Source: Clostridium sp. (GTDB lineage Bacteria; Bacillota; Clostridia; Lachnospirales; Lachnospiraceae). From it: a stretch of DNA of 53,942 bases. Positions 17,067 to 26,400 of this stretch are shown piece by piece. A program made the translations under genes and the position numbers. The DNA lies in NCBI GenBank assembly GCA_031275405.1, contig JAISOV010000028.1, positions 1 to 53,942 of the forward strand, read 5' to 3'. How positions within the stretch are numbered: the stretch's first letter is position 1; every line of letters begins with the position of its first letter. Under the pieces are notes generated by a model. That model did no database searches. It saw only the letters and a list, made by a program, of their open reading frames with translations, and was not told the origin of the DNA.

Positions 17067-17486
17067 TTAAAATGCCATCATGGCCAGTTTGCTGATGACG
17101 ACTTCCTGGATCACCACTCCTCTGGTTTCTTTTTCAGCGGGAGACCATTTCATCAGTTCTTCCAACGGAAGCTGTTTTGCCGCATACTGCTTCTGAGTTT
17201 TTCGTAAGAAGCCGCTTTTCTCTTCCAGGATACTTACTTGAAGCTTTCCTTTCAGCTGCCTGAATACTTTATAAAAGAGGGTTTTGTCCGTCAGATAGTA
17301 AAAGTAGCTTTCCAGGCTGGTATCCTTATCCTCTTCCCGGTACAGATACCGCTCCGCGATCAGCCGGAACTTGATAGGCAGATCCTCATTTTCCAGGAGT
17401 TCCTCCAGCGTGTATTTCGCGCCGATATACAGGCAGTGCGTATCCTGCACAACATACTTATGGTCTTCGTACACGGTCTTGCGCAT
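17067..17486 (-). CDS. conserved-looking hypothetical protein
   Basis: A 139-residue soluble protein, MRKTVYEDHKYVVQDTHCLY, rich in Glu/Lys and aromatic residues, no membrane spans. CGGAGGGGAACAAA before the ATG is a good ribosome site. It lies 35 bases upstream of the M16C peptidase gene on the same strand, so the two are probably co-transcribed. I do not recognise a domain. Confidence 0.75.
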   Translation of the reverse strand: MRKTVYEDHKYVVQDTHCLYIGAKYTLEELLENEDLPIKFRLIAERYLYREEDKDTSLESYFYYLTDKTLFYKVFRQLKGKLQVSILEEKSGFLRKTQKQYAAKQLPLEELMKWSPAEKETRGVVIQEVVISKLAMMAF

Positions 17487-17568
17487 TTTGTTCCCCTCCG
17501 CCCGCCTTAGCGGGCATACAGATCAGGGCGGCTGATCGTTTCTTCCTAATAGAAATATATCCACTCTG

Positions 17569-17632
17569 GAACATGCCCGTTATGGAACATGCCCATTATT
17601 GAACATGTTCATTATTGAACATGTTCATGCGT
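17569..17632. repeat. four tandem 16-bp repeats overlapping a gene end
   Basis: Four adjoining 16-base units, each starting GAACATG (17569, 17585, 17601, 17617): GAACATGCCCGTTATG, then GAACATGCCCATTATT, then GAACATGTTCATTATT, then GAACATGTTCATGCGT. The inner unit contains the palindrome GAACATGTTC. The array covers the last codons of the rhomboid-like gene (stop at 17612-17614) and 40 bases beyond. Confidence 0.85.
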
Positions 17633-18487
17633 GAACAGATGGTGCTGGCAGTATTCATAATTTCCGTTACATTTTGAGCAGAAGCGGAACTCCAGTGTAG
17701 GGTCGTCTTCCTCCGACTGGCCGCAGACCGCGCATTTGTGTCTGGTGATCTTGGGATTCCTGCGCACCTCCTGCTTGAACTGCTGCCTTCGCTTCATCTG
17801 CTTGGGCGATAGATGCATACGGTTCTTGGAGCGGAACCAGAAAAGCAGGAAATTCAGCAGGGAAGCGGCGATGGCCGTCCGGTAGAACAGGTTCAGGACA
17901 GGCTCCCCCACTCCTTGGAAAAATTCCAGCACCAGCATTCCCGCGTATACGATCCCCAGCCACTTCACCTTGATCGGTATGATAAACATCAACAGAACCT
18001 GGGCTTCCGGGAAAGTAGCCGCATACGCCAGGAAGATGGACATATTGATATAATAGGTGCTGAACGCCTTTGCCGCCGCGTTGAAATAGAGGGCCGCCAC
18101 CGGCGCGGCGCCTACCGTCTCCCCGAAGAAGAGGTAGGCCGCCCCCGTCGCCGCGAAGCTCCCGACGACGGTGAAGACCATCCCGGTGAACAGATACAGG
18201 TTGTAGCGGTAGACCCCCCAGGTGCGTTCCAGAGAGGTGCCGATGGAATAATAAAACAGCAGCATGATCAGCATCGTAAAAAGGTTGTTGCCGGAAGGAG
18301 GAACCAGTACCCAGGTGACAAGACGCCATATCTGCCCATGGAGGATCTGGTAAGGGTTCAGAGTCAGGAACTCCAGGAACACCGAATTCACGTTCTGGAT
18401 CAGGAATCCCGCCGCATAGCACAGGATCAGTACCAAAGAGAGATTCTTCACAGCATATTTCCCAAATTTTTTTTCAAAATTGCTCAT
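17612..18487 (-). CDS. rhomboid-like membrane protein with zinc-ribbon tail
   Basis: A 291-residue protein with about six membrane segments (from residue 15 to about 215) and a cytosolic tail. LNPYQILHGQIWRLVTWVLVPP is the type of first-loop motif seen in rhomboid/derlin/TMEM115-like folds. I see neither the GxSG catalytic serine motif nor a matching His, so it is probably not a protease. The tail is basic (LSPKQMKRRQQFKQEVRRN) and then has two Cys pairs, HKCAVCG and FCSKCNGNYEYC-HH, likely a zinc ribbon. The last residues (THEHVQ) are encoded by the 16-bp tandem repeat. Probable membrane scaffold of unknown partner. Confidence 0.75.
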   Translation of the reverse strand: MSNFEKKFGKYAVKNLSLVLILCYAAGFLIQNVNSVFLEFLTLNPYQILHGQIWRLVTWVLVPPSGNNLFTMLIMLLFYYSIGTSLERTWGVYRYNLYLFTGMVFTVVGSFAATGAAYLFFGETVGAAPVAALYFNAAAKAFSTYYINMSIFLAYAATFPEAQVLLMFIIPIKVKWLGIVYAGMLVLEFFQGVGEPVLNLFYRTAIAASLLNFLLFWFRSKNRMHLSPKQMKRRQQFKQEVRRNPKITRHKCAVCGQSEEDDPTLEFRFCSKCNGNYEYCQHHLFTHEHVQ

Positions 18488-18596
18488 CGTTTCCGTTCCT
18501 CCAGACTGGATGCTTCGTCCGCGCCGCTCTGACCGGGCGGGAATACAGTGTATTTATTTTATCATCCCCGACCGCATAAGTAAACCGACCAGTTTG

Positions 18597-18624
18597 AAAT
18601 TTTATATGATTTTATATAAAATTT
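18597..18624. terminator. AT-rich inverted repeat upstream of the rhomboid-like gene
   Basis: Perfect 11-bp arms AAATTTTATAT (18597-18607) and the complement (18614-18624) with a 6-base loop. It could be a weak bidirectional terminator or, given the TATAT sequence, part of the promoter region of the leftward gene at 18487. Confidence 0.35.
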
Positions 18625-18757
18625 AGACTGCTCCGGCTGTATCCGCATGGGCAGCAGGAGCCTTGCTTCCGGTCTCGGCTTCTGGCGGATTACGAACGGA
18701 CGCTGTTTTCCGGCCGTCATCGGTTCCTCTTCCGCCTTACAGCCTGCGCCGGCAAAC

Positions 18758-18804
18758 AGGCTCCTGCGCAAAAAGGGAGATCGCCCATTTCTGCGCAGGA
18801 GCCT
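18758..18804. repeat. 13-bp inverted repeat in gene-free region
   Basis: AGGCTCCTGCGCA (18758-18770) and its complement (18792-18804), 21-base loop. Together with the next repeat it fills the 550-base gap between the rhomboid-like gene and the ABC cassette, in which no gene is seen. Confidence 0.6.
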
Positions 18805-18835
18805 TCCAGACACGATGAAACTCCTTGGCGAGCGC

Positions 18836-19003
18836 ACGCGCACCATGAATCCGCCTCACGAACTCATGGTACGCGTATATGAGCCAAATGCCGCTTCGCG
18901 GCGCTTGGCTCATATACGCGTATGGTACCATATCCGCAGGATATGATATAGGCCGAATGGCCATGCCCTTGCCATGACTGCGGAGCAGTCATGGTACCAT
19001 AAC
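18836..19003. repeat. dispersed hairpin-rich repeat, family 1
   Basis: Contains nested inverted repeats: a long arm TATGAGCCAA...TTGGCTCATATACGCG around the hairpin GCCGCTTCGCGGC, then GACTGC-GGA-GCAGTC, and several CATGGTAC/GGTACCAT blocks. The parts CATGGT..CGCGTAT, GCTTCGCGGC and ACGCGTATG recur at 22936-22960, 23242-23371 and 39330-39620. No reading frame. Confidence 0.65.
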
Positions 19004-19041
19004 CTGATTACCAGTAACTTGCCGTGCCAAAAATTCAGGAA

Positions 19042-19737
19042 TCATTTGGAAGCTAGCTTTCCTGCGTCCCAATAAAATTTCTTCCCGTCATCTGTAAGCC
19101 TCTCTAAACGGGCATTATGAATCAGGTAAACCGCACCGCACAATTCCTCTATGTCTTGGAAATGATGGCTGGTAATCATAATCGTTCTTTGTTCCTCCTG
19201 CAGATTCTTTATGATCTCCTTCATATCACTGCTTGTTTGATAATCTAAGCCGTTAAACGGCTCATCCAGAATCAGGATGTCCTGATTTTCCATGATTGCC
19301 TGCGCTATGCCGAGCTTCTGCTTCATTCCCATGGAATAATTTTTGACCTTCGTCTTATCATCCGGGTTCAGGCCGACCAGTTTCATGGTAGCGATGATCG
19401 CTTCTGTCGTGATTTGATGATTGATTGCCGCTAAAAACTTCAGATTTTCTAATCCGGTATACAGCTCAATATACCCCGGAGAATTAATTAAAATCCCTAC
19501 ATTCTCCGGAAAATCAGAATTCCTTCCCAGTTTCATCCCCCTAACAGAAACTTCTCCTTGATCAGGCCTCACAAGACCAACCATGATCTTAAACAGCAAG
19601 GACTTCCCGCTTCCGTTTTGTCCGATAATCCCAATGGTCGTACCTTTTTCCACACAAAGGCTCACATGATCCAATATCATTCGCCCATGAAATCCTTTTG
19701 AGACATTTTTTGCTTCCATGACATATTCAAGTTTCAT
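19042..19737 (-). CDS. ABC transporter ATP-binding protein
   Basis: A 231-residue stand-alone ATPase: Walker A GQNGSGKS, Q-loop region, signature YSMGMKQK (an SGGQ variant typical of ABC-2 and lantibiotic-immunity type ATPases), Walker B ILILDEPFNGLD and switch His in TSHH. The start at 19737 is supported by GGGAGTATCA; an in-frame start 12 codons upstream is less likely. It serves the two membrane proteins upstream (19797-22150) and completes a leftward cassette headed by a small secreted protein. Likely role: export of, or protection against, a peptide. Confidence 0.88.
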   Translation of the reverse strand: MKLEYVMEAKNVSKGFHGRMILDHVSLCVEKGTTIGIIGQNGSGKSLLFKIMVGLVRPDQGEVSVRGMKLGRNSDFPENVGILINSPGYIELYTGLENLKFLAAINHQITTEAIIATMKLVGLNPDDKTKVKNYSMGMKQKLGIAQAIMENQDILILDEPFNGLDYQTSSDMKEIIKNLQEEQRTIMITSHHFQDIEELCGAVYLIHNARLERLTDDGKKFYWDAGKLASK

Positions 19738-19796
19738 TGATACTCCCATCCGCCCGTCACAGCGGGCATACAAGTCGGGGAGGCTGAAAACTTCTT

Positions 19797-21365
19797 TCAG
19801 CCTTTATCCTCCAATAATTTTTCTATTCTCCAATTCCTTAATAACAGATAGCCTGTCGTCACCGACAGCAATAAAATAGCAAAGACTATGCTATAAGCAA
19901 TCTGGTTCCCATCAATCCTCGTATACTGCCGGGCAAAAAAGGATATTCCAATTGGGTTATATGCCAGGTATTCCAGCGGCAAGATACACAATCCATGTGC
20001 AGACAATAGAATGAAAAAACTAAGAGCGGTGCTGCGAATCCAGCTGTCCAATAAAATCACCACAAGAAACAAGAATATCAGCTCAACAACCTTTGCCGCA
20101 ATAAATTTAAGCAGAGCTATCCATATTCCAGGCTCCAGATGATCTCCCATCATGAAAATGTCTTTCATATTATCATAGCCTTGCGGTTCCAGACGGAAAG
20201 CATGGCCAAGTAAGACGGTCATGCAGACAGTGAGAAGTACGTATGCCATACAAAAAAGAAATGCGGTCTGCATGACTTCATCTAACCAAATCTTCTTGTT
20301 TTTTAACCGGATGATGACTGCTAAATTGCTATTGGCCTTGCAGTTCTGGTAAAAGATACATAACAAATAAACAGGAAGACCATTGAAGACAAGCATATCC
20401 AGAAACTCCATGATAAAGAAATATCCAATGCCATGTCCCCAGAACTGCGACAGCAATAAATCAGGAATGGTAAGTCCCCCTCTGGATACAATTTTGGACA
20501 AGACGGAAATCCCTGTTATCCCTAATATGATGATAAACTCTCTTTTTCGGAAAAGTGTCTTTATGTACCACTGTTTGATGCCTTCAAAAAGTACCATTTT
20601 TTTATAAGCGAATGTTTTCCACCAATACTTATCAAACAGGATAAAGATCAATACTAATACAGTAATTTCCACAATGACATAAGAGAAAAAAGATACTATG
20701 GATCTGGATAAGCCGTGATGCAGGATCAGGTAATGATTCGGAAAGAGCCACGGGAATTTATCATCCATATCGCCATGCAAGCCTACGATGAGCAAAACAT
20801 ATGCAACTGCCTGAGCAATGACAGCAGTTCGTTTCCCCCAAAAGTGATCCATAAAAATAATGAATATGTTCATAAAAGTCAGCCCTAACATCATATAAGC
20901 GACGCTGGCTATCAGAGCCAAACCAGGCGTTTCAAAATAACCGCTGAAAAAATACAGTTCCTCATGCCGCTGAGTTTTTAGCCAAAAGGCATCCGCAAAG
21001 TTTTTCAGCCGGCTGCCAATGATAGCTGCTATGAATAAATGCAGCGCAACATAAAGAACTGTAATATTCAAAACGGAGACAGCCGTATGAAAAAAATAAC
21101 GAGAAAATTTTTGGGAACGAATCAGGATGGAATCTGATTCCATATCCAGCTGCCGGTACAAAAAAATAACAAGGAACGGTACCATAAAATAAAATATATA
21201 ATAATGATCCGTCATCATAGCCAGAACAAATTCCCAATACGAAAGCGTGCCTTTTCCAAGCTGCATCTGCACAGCGGCCTGCCAGGAAAAAACAAACACG
21301 ACCAGCCAGATCTTACATGAAAAAAATTCTCTCGTACTTTTCTTGACAATAGGCATGATTTTCAT
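19797..21365 (-). CDS. large ABC-associated membrane protein
   Basis: A 522-residue polytopic membrane protein with about 12 hydrophobic segments, beginning MKIMPIVKKSTREFFSCKIW, and no recognisable catalytic motif. It lies between the smaller permease (11 bases upstream) and the ATPase (59 bases downstream) and is most likely the translocation subunit. The overall look resembles integral membrane proteins that accompany bacteriocin-type ABC ATPases, but I cannot name the family. Confidence 0.75.
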   Translation of the reverse strand: MKIMPIVKKSTREFFSCKIWLVVFVFSWQAAVQMQLGKGTLSYWEFVLAMMTDHYYIFYFMVPFLVIFLYRQLDMESDSILIRSQKFSRYFFHTAVSVLNITVLYVALHLFIAAIIGSRLKNFADAFWLKTQRHEELYFFSGYFETPGLALIASVAYMMLGLTFMNIFIIFMDHFWGKRTAVIAQAVAYVLLIVGLHGDMDDKFPWLFPNHYLILHHGLSRSIVSFFSYVIVEITVLVLIFILFDKYWWKTFAYKKMVLFEGIKQWYIKTLFRKREFIIILGITGISVLSKIVSRGGLTIPDLLLSQFWGHGIGYFFIMEFLDMLVFNGLPVYLLCIFYQNCKANSNLAVIIRLKNKKIWLDEVMQTAFLFCMAYVLLTVCMTVLLGHAFRLEPQGYDNMKDIFMMGDHLEPGIWIALLKFIAAKVVELIFLFLVVILLDSWIRSTALSFFILLSAHGLCILPLEYLAYNPIGISFFARQYTRIDGNQIAYSIVFAILLLSVTTGYLLLRNWRIEKLLEDKG

Positions 21366-21376
21366 AAAATTCCTTT

Positions 21377-22150
21377 CTAGATCTGATAGACATCCTCTTT
21401 CCGAAACACATGGTAAAATACATAAAGTGCCGCTGCCGCAAACACGAAGCTCAACATCCCTGCCAGGAAAGTGACCGGTGATGTAGAGCCTGGTACCAGA
21501 CTGGATGGTTCAAAGGCAGTAAACAGATTATATTGCGGGATAGCAAGGCTTGCCAAGATAAAACTATCTATCAATGTAAAAACGAACGGCCCTGACAATA
21601 CAATAAAAATATTTTTTTCATACAAGGAAAGCACATACCCCAGAGTGGCTGCGAGGAACCCCAGAAAAGCTCTCCATATGCTCAGCAGCAGCCCGTACCG
21701 CAGCGGATGGTTTACAAACCAGTATCCGGCAAAATGGCCTGTTTCCGCACGGTCATTCATATCTGGAATGGCGGCAACTGAGTCAAATACGTAAAGCGAG
21801 ATCAGTAACCATCCAAAGGAAATGAGGAAAATAATCAGTGCGCCGGCCGCCGCCGCTATCAGCCACTTTGTGAAAAGATACTTTTTCTTTGAGATCCTAG
21901 GCAAGGTATATATGATATAATGATCTTTTCTTTCATAATAGAGTATCCAGCATACCGGTACGGATGCCAAGGCGGCATAGATAAAACTAAACACTTCATT
22001 GGATTCTTCCCACAGCTCTATATTCCGGAAAAATACATAGCTGCCCTTGGATACCCATGCAAGGATACAAAGAACTGCCACAAAGAAAACCGCAGTCAAT
22101 GTACAGGAAAGCAAGATCTTTTTGATTTCTAAAAAAACAAATTTATGCAT
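21377..22150 (-). CDS. ABC-2-like permease
   Basis: A 257-residue membrane protein starting MHKFVFLEIKKILLSCTL with six or so hydrophobic segments. The start at 22150 is preferred because the coding look begins there and AAGGA lies upstream; the longer frame (32 codons more) runs into repeat copy B. It is followed within 11 bases by the second membrane gene. ABC-2-type two-permease plus ATPase sets are typical for lipid, antibiotic or peptide efflux. Confidence 0.75.
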   Translation of the reverse strand: MHKFVFLEIKKILLSCTLTAVFFVAVLCILAWVSKGSYVFFRNIELWEESNEVFSFIYAALASVPVCWILYYERKDHYIIYTLPRISKKKYLFTKWLIAAAAGALIIFLISFGWLLISLYVFDSVAAIPDMNDRAETGHFAGYWFVNHPLRYGLLLSIWRAFLGFLAATLGYVLSLYEKNIFIVLSGPFVFTLIDSFILASLAIPQYNLFTAFEPSSLVPGSTSPVTFLAGMLSFVFAAAALYVFYHVFRKEDVYQI

Positions 22151-22240
22151 CAGTCCAATCCTTCCATCACGGCAAAGGATTTTACCGCCAGGTATATCTC
22201 CCAGCGGTGAAACTCCCCTGTTTTTATTTGGAACGCAGAG

Positions 22241-22345
22241 AAACATTTCCCCGCTTCAAACACGCAAAGGACGAAGCGGCGGGTATCAGGGGACGCACGT
22301 TCCTAAGCATGTAGCGCAGCAGATTGCGAATGTCCGCTTTCCTTT
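22241..22345. repeat. dispersed intergenic repeat, copy B (family 2)
   Basis: Begins CCCCGCTTCAAACACGCAAAG, then AAGCGGCGGG and GTTCCTAAGCATGTAGCGCA. It matches copy C at 33489-33612 block by block. It lies between the secreted peptide gene and the permease gene and its hairpin CCCGCTT/AAGCGG could act as an intra-operon attenuator. Confidence 0.65.
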
Positions 22346-22347
22346 GA

Positions 22348-22752
22348 TTAATTACTTTTCCAGTTGCCTGTCACTTGCACGGAAACAGGAGTAGTAAGAT
22401 CATTAGAAAACTGAACCCGCATACTGTCTGTAGCAGAATGCTGTGCATCGCTATAAAGAACATAGCTAGTGGAATCATTAACGTCTCTGACCCAAGGCCC
22501 ATGAACGCCGCTTGTCGCATCCTGCATTCTGGCGTCGACCACATAAGTCCCTCCGACAGAGGTCGAACTTAAAGCACCGTTCGCGCCGGTAGTTGCTTTT
22601 TTCTGATAACCTGTATAACCGTTTCCATTAAAAGCAGCCACCGTAGTATCGTAAGGCTCATAGGAAGTACCGGCCAAAGCTGCTGCTCCCATCGATACGA
22701 TACCAATACCTAAAATAGTAGCTGTAACCTTTTTGAGCATATTGTGTTTCAT
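22348..22752 (-). CDS. small secreted protein heading an ABC cassette
   Basis: A 134-residue protein starts MKHNMLKKVTATILGIG with a clear Sec signal peptide ending near ALAGTS; the mature part is about 105 residues, without Cys, rich in Ser/Thr/Gly/Asn. It contains PWVRDVNDSTSYVLYSDAQ and ends VTGNWKSN. This overall shape recalls DUF2712-type or lactococcin-972-type secreted proteins that are found next to ABC transporters, but the match is by pattern only. GGAGGGAATATC precedes the ATG; longer in-frame extension is not supported. Possible roles: bacteriocin, or a surface protein sensed or cleared by the transporter. The gene is leftward, followed by two permeases and an ATPase. Confidence 0.7.
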   Translation of the reverse strand: MKHNMLKKVTATILGIGIVSMGAAALAGTSYEPYDTTVAAFNGNGYTGYQKKATTGANGALSSTSVGGTYVVDARMQDATSGVHGPWVRDVNDSTSYVLYSDAQHSATDSMRVQFSNDLTTPVSVQVTGNWKSN

Positions 22753-22935
22753 GATATTCCCTCCGTTTCTTAAAAAAATAGGTTGACAGTTTGTACAGAT
22801 GTTTCTGGGGCATGTTCTTGGTTTCCGGTATAGGAAACTGGAGTTCGAATCATAATGGTTCCTCCTTTCCGCCTTCATGCAAGCAGACGTTTGCAGAATA
22901 CCAAAGCCCTTATCATGCAACCGTTCTGACCCATT

Positions 22936-23156
22936 GTCTACGCGTATGATAGCATGACTGCTCCGGACTTTACAAGATCTTTCTGGATTTTGGTAAGCTC
23001 ATGGCGTGTATTGGTTTTGCAGCCCTTTTGCTTACACATACACATAGGATACCATTCCTTCTTAAATTTTACAAGATCTCCTGCATTTTTTGTAAAATGA
23101 TGAGATAAATTGGCTTGTTTTCGTTTTCCATCCTATTGGCTTCCAGTCTTTCTTCC
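22936..23156. other. gene-free region with short repeats
   Basis: 22753-23156 holds no gene. It has a small family 1 repeat piece (TACGCGTATGATAGCATGA, about 22938-22957) and two exact copies of TTTACAAGATCT (22969-22980 and 23068-23079), 99 bases apart, upstream of the leftward secreted-protein gene. The second copy is part of an imperfect ATTTTACAA/TTGTAAAAT inverted repeat. They could be regulator sites; none is recognised. Confidence 0.4.
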
Positions 23157-23185
23157 TTGCAATTTTGAAAGCTGTGTCGTATAAT
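23157..23185 (+). promoter_or_regulatory. sigma-A promoter of the activase-like gene
   Basis: -35 TTGCAA (23157-23162), 17-base spacer, -10 TATAAT (23180-23185). The distance to the gene's ATG (23408) is about 220 bases, most of it taken by the repeat element below. Confidence 0.75.
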
Positions 23186-23227
23186 AGCCACTGGAAGCGT
23201 TCCTTTTCAGCGGCAGACGGAATACCA

Positions 23228-23385
23228 TATAGACACATAGAGATCCCGCAGCTCCGTAAATCAAACCATGGTTCGCGTATGCTCGCCAAACGGCTGCTTC
23301 GCGGCGGCTTGGCGAAAGGCTGGCTTCGCAACGGCTTTGCAAGGGCATCTGCCCTTGCGTATGGGGCCCCCTATAGACACATAGA
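23228..23385. repeat. palindromic repeat element between 14-bp direct repeats
   Basis: Two exact copies of TATAGACACATAGA (23228-23241 and 23372-23385) enclose a 130-base hairpin-rich block with CATGGTTCGCGTATG, GGCTGCTTCGCGGCGGC, TTGGCGAAAGG and GGGCATCTGCCC, members of family 1. The arrangement looks like a small non-coding element with a target-site duplication inserted in the 5' untranslated region. Removing one repeat and the block would restore a leader of about 78 bases. Confidence 0.7.
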
Positions 23386-23407
23386 TTCAGAAAGGATATG
23401 GGTACTT

Positions 23408-26400
23408 ATGAATAATAGATTGCAGGAAGAACCGGAAAAGATTACCTGTCTAGGCATCGACATCGGCTCCACCACGGTCAAGATCGCGGTGGTGGAAGCC
23501 CCGCATACGGTTCTGTTTTCTGATTATGAACGGCATTTCGCCAACATCCGGGAGACCCTGGCCGGCCTGCTTAGAAAGGCTTACGGGCAGCTGGGGAATA
23601 TCCGCCTGTACCCGATGATCACGGGTTCCGGCGGCCTGACACTGGCCAGCCACTTAAACATCCCGTTCCACCAGGAGGTCATCGCCGTGGCGGAAGCCTT
23701 ACGGGAACTGGCTCCCGAAACGGACGTGGCGATTGAACTGGGCGGGGAGGACGCCAAGATCATCTATTTCGAGGACGGCAACGTAGAGCAGCGTATGAAC
23801 GGGATCTGCGCGGGCGGCACCGGGTCTTTCATTGACCAGATGGCTTCCCTGATCCAGACGGACGCGGAAGGACTGAACGAATATGCCAAAAATTACCGAT
23901 CCTTATATACCATCGCAGCGCGGTGCGGCGTATTCGCCAAATCCGACATCCAGCCGCTGATCAACGAAGGGGCGACCAAGGAGGACTTGGCGGCTTCCAT
24001 CTTTCAGGCGGTCGTCAACCAGACCATCAGCGGATTGGCGTGTGGAAAGCCCATACGCGGACACGTGGCTTTCTTAGGCGGCCCGCTCCACTTTCTATCC
24101 CAGCTGCGGGAAGCTTTCATCCGCACCCTGCGTTTAGACGACGCGCATGTCGTTTCCACGGAAAATTCCCATCTGTTCGCCGCCATCGGCTCCGCCCTGA
24201 GCTGTAGGGACGGGGAAGCCGCCGCTGTTTCTTTAGAAGAAATGGTTCAGAAACTTTCACAGGAGATTCGGATGGAGTTTGAAGTGGAGCGCATGGAGCC
24301 TCTGTTTGGTTCTCAGGAGGAATATGAAGACTTTACGGAGCGCCACAGCCGCCACCGGGTGAAAGCCGGGCAGCTGTCCGCCTACCGCGGCAGGGCCTTC
24401 CTTGGAATCGACGCCGGTTCCACCACGACGAAGATCGCCCTTACCGGGGAGGACGGTTCCCTGCTCTATTCCTTCTACAGCAGCAATGACGGCAGTCCTT
24501 TGAAGACCGCCTTCCAAGCGTTAAAAGAAATCTATGCCCTGCTTCCGGAGGGGGTGGAGATCGCCCGCAGCTGTTCCACCGGATACGGGGAAGCCCTGAT
24601 GAAAGCGGCGTTCCTCTTGGACGACGGGGAAGTGGAAACCGTCGCGCACTACCGGGCGGCGGCCTTCTTCAACCCCCAGGTGGACTGCATCCTGGACATC
24701 GGCGGACAGGACATGAAATGCATCAAGATCAGGAACCAGACCGTGGACAGCGTACAGCTGAACGAGGCCTGTTCCTCCGGCTGCGGCTCATTCATCGAAA
24801 CCTTTGCGAAGTCCTTGAATTTCAGCGTACAGGATTTCGCGAAAGTGGCGCTGTTCGCCGAACATCCCATCGACCTGGGAACCCGCTGCACCGTATTCAT
24901 GAACTCCAAGGTGAAACAGGCGCAGAAAGAGGGCGCGCAGGTCGCGGATATTTCCGCCGGGCTGGCCTATTCCGTCATCAAGAACGCCCTTTTTAAGGTC
25001 ATCAAGGTTTCCGACGCCTCCGAACTGGGCAGAAACATCGTGGTGCAGGGCGGCACGTTCTATAATGACGCCGTGCTGCGCGGCTTTGAGAAAATAGCGG
25101 GCTGTGAAGCCATCCGTCCGGACATCGCCGGGATCATGGGCGCTTTCGGGGCGGCCCTCATCGCCAGGGAACGCTTCCTGGAAGGGCGCCCGACTACCAT
25201 GCTCTCCTATGAGAAGCTCTGCGAGCTTCAGTTCGAGACCAGTATGGCAAAATGCAAGGGCTGTACCAACAACTGCCGCCTGACCATCAGCCGCTTCTCC
25301 GGCGGACGCCAGTATGTTTCCGGCAACCGCTGTGAACGGGGGATCGGCGGGCAGAAGAACGCCCACAATGTGCCGAACCTGTACGAATACAAGCTGCAAA
25401 GGGTGTTCGGTTACGCCCCTTTGGAAGCGAGTCAGGCGTCTCGGGGAACGGTCGGGATCCCAAGGGTATTGAATATGTACGAAAACTATCCTTTCTGGTA
25501 TACCTTTTTTACCCTCTTAGGCTACCGGGTCGTCCTTTCGCCCGTTTCCACGCACCAGATCTATGAGCTGGGGATCGAATCCATCCCCAGCGAGTCCGAA
25601 TGTTATCCGGCGAAGCTTGCCCACGGCCATGTGGCGTGGCTGATGAAGCAGGGGATCACGTTCATCTTCTATCCGGCTCTGTTTTACGAGCGGGAGGAAG
25701 TGGAGGGCGCCAATAATCATTATAATTGTCCGATCGTGACTTCTTATTCCGAAAACATCAAGAATAATATGGAGGAACTGAAACAGGAAAAGATTGTTTT
25801 CCGGAACCCGTTCCTTTCTTTCCGCAGTCTGGATACGGTGATCCCCGTCCTGATCAGGGAATTTCCCCAGATTCCTCCGGCGGAGGTCATAGCCGCCTGT
25901 GAAAAGGGATGGGAAGAAATGCAAAACGCCCGGAAAGACATTTCCCAGAAAGGGGAAGAGGTACTGGAATACTTAAAGGAGACCGGAAAGCACGGAATCG
26001 TGCTGGCGGGCCGCCCTTACCATATCGACCCGGAAATCCATCATGGGATCCCGGAGCTGATTACTTCTTATGATATTGCGGTGCTGACGGAGGACTCCAT
26101 CTCCCATCTCGCCGCCCCTGAAAGGCCCTTGATCGTATCCGACCAATGGATGTACCATTCCCGGCTGTACGCGGCGGCAAGCTATGTCCGGACGACCGAC
26201 CGTCTGGATCTGGTGCAGCTGAACTCGTTCGGCTGCGGTCTGGACGCTGTAACCACCGACCAAGTGAATGACATCCTCTCCGGCTCCGGCAAGATTTATA
26301 CCTGTCTGAAAATCGACGAGGTAAACAACCTCGGCGCGGCGCGGATCCGGATCCGTTCCCTGCTTTCCGCCATCCGCGTCCGGCAGGAAAAGGAACAGGA

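Noticed and set aside
17569..17632. CRISPR-like array
   Set aside because: The 16-bp units are directly adjacent without spacers; the same holds for the 23- and 64-bp tandem repeats. No cas gene is present.
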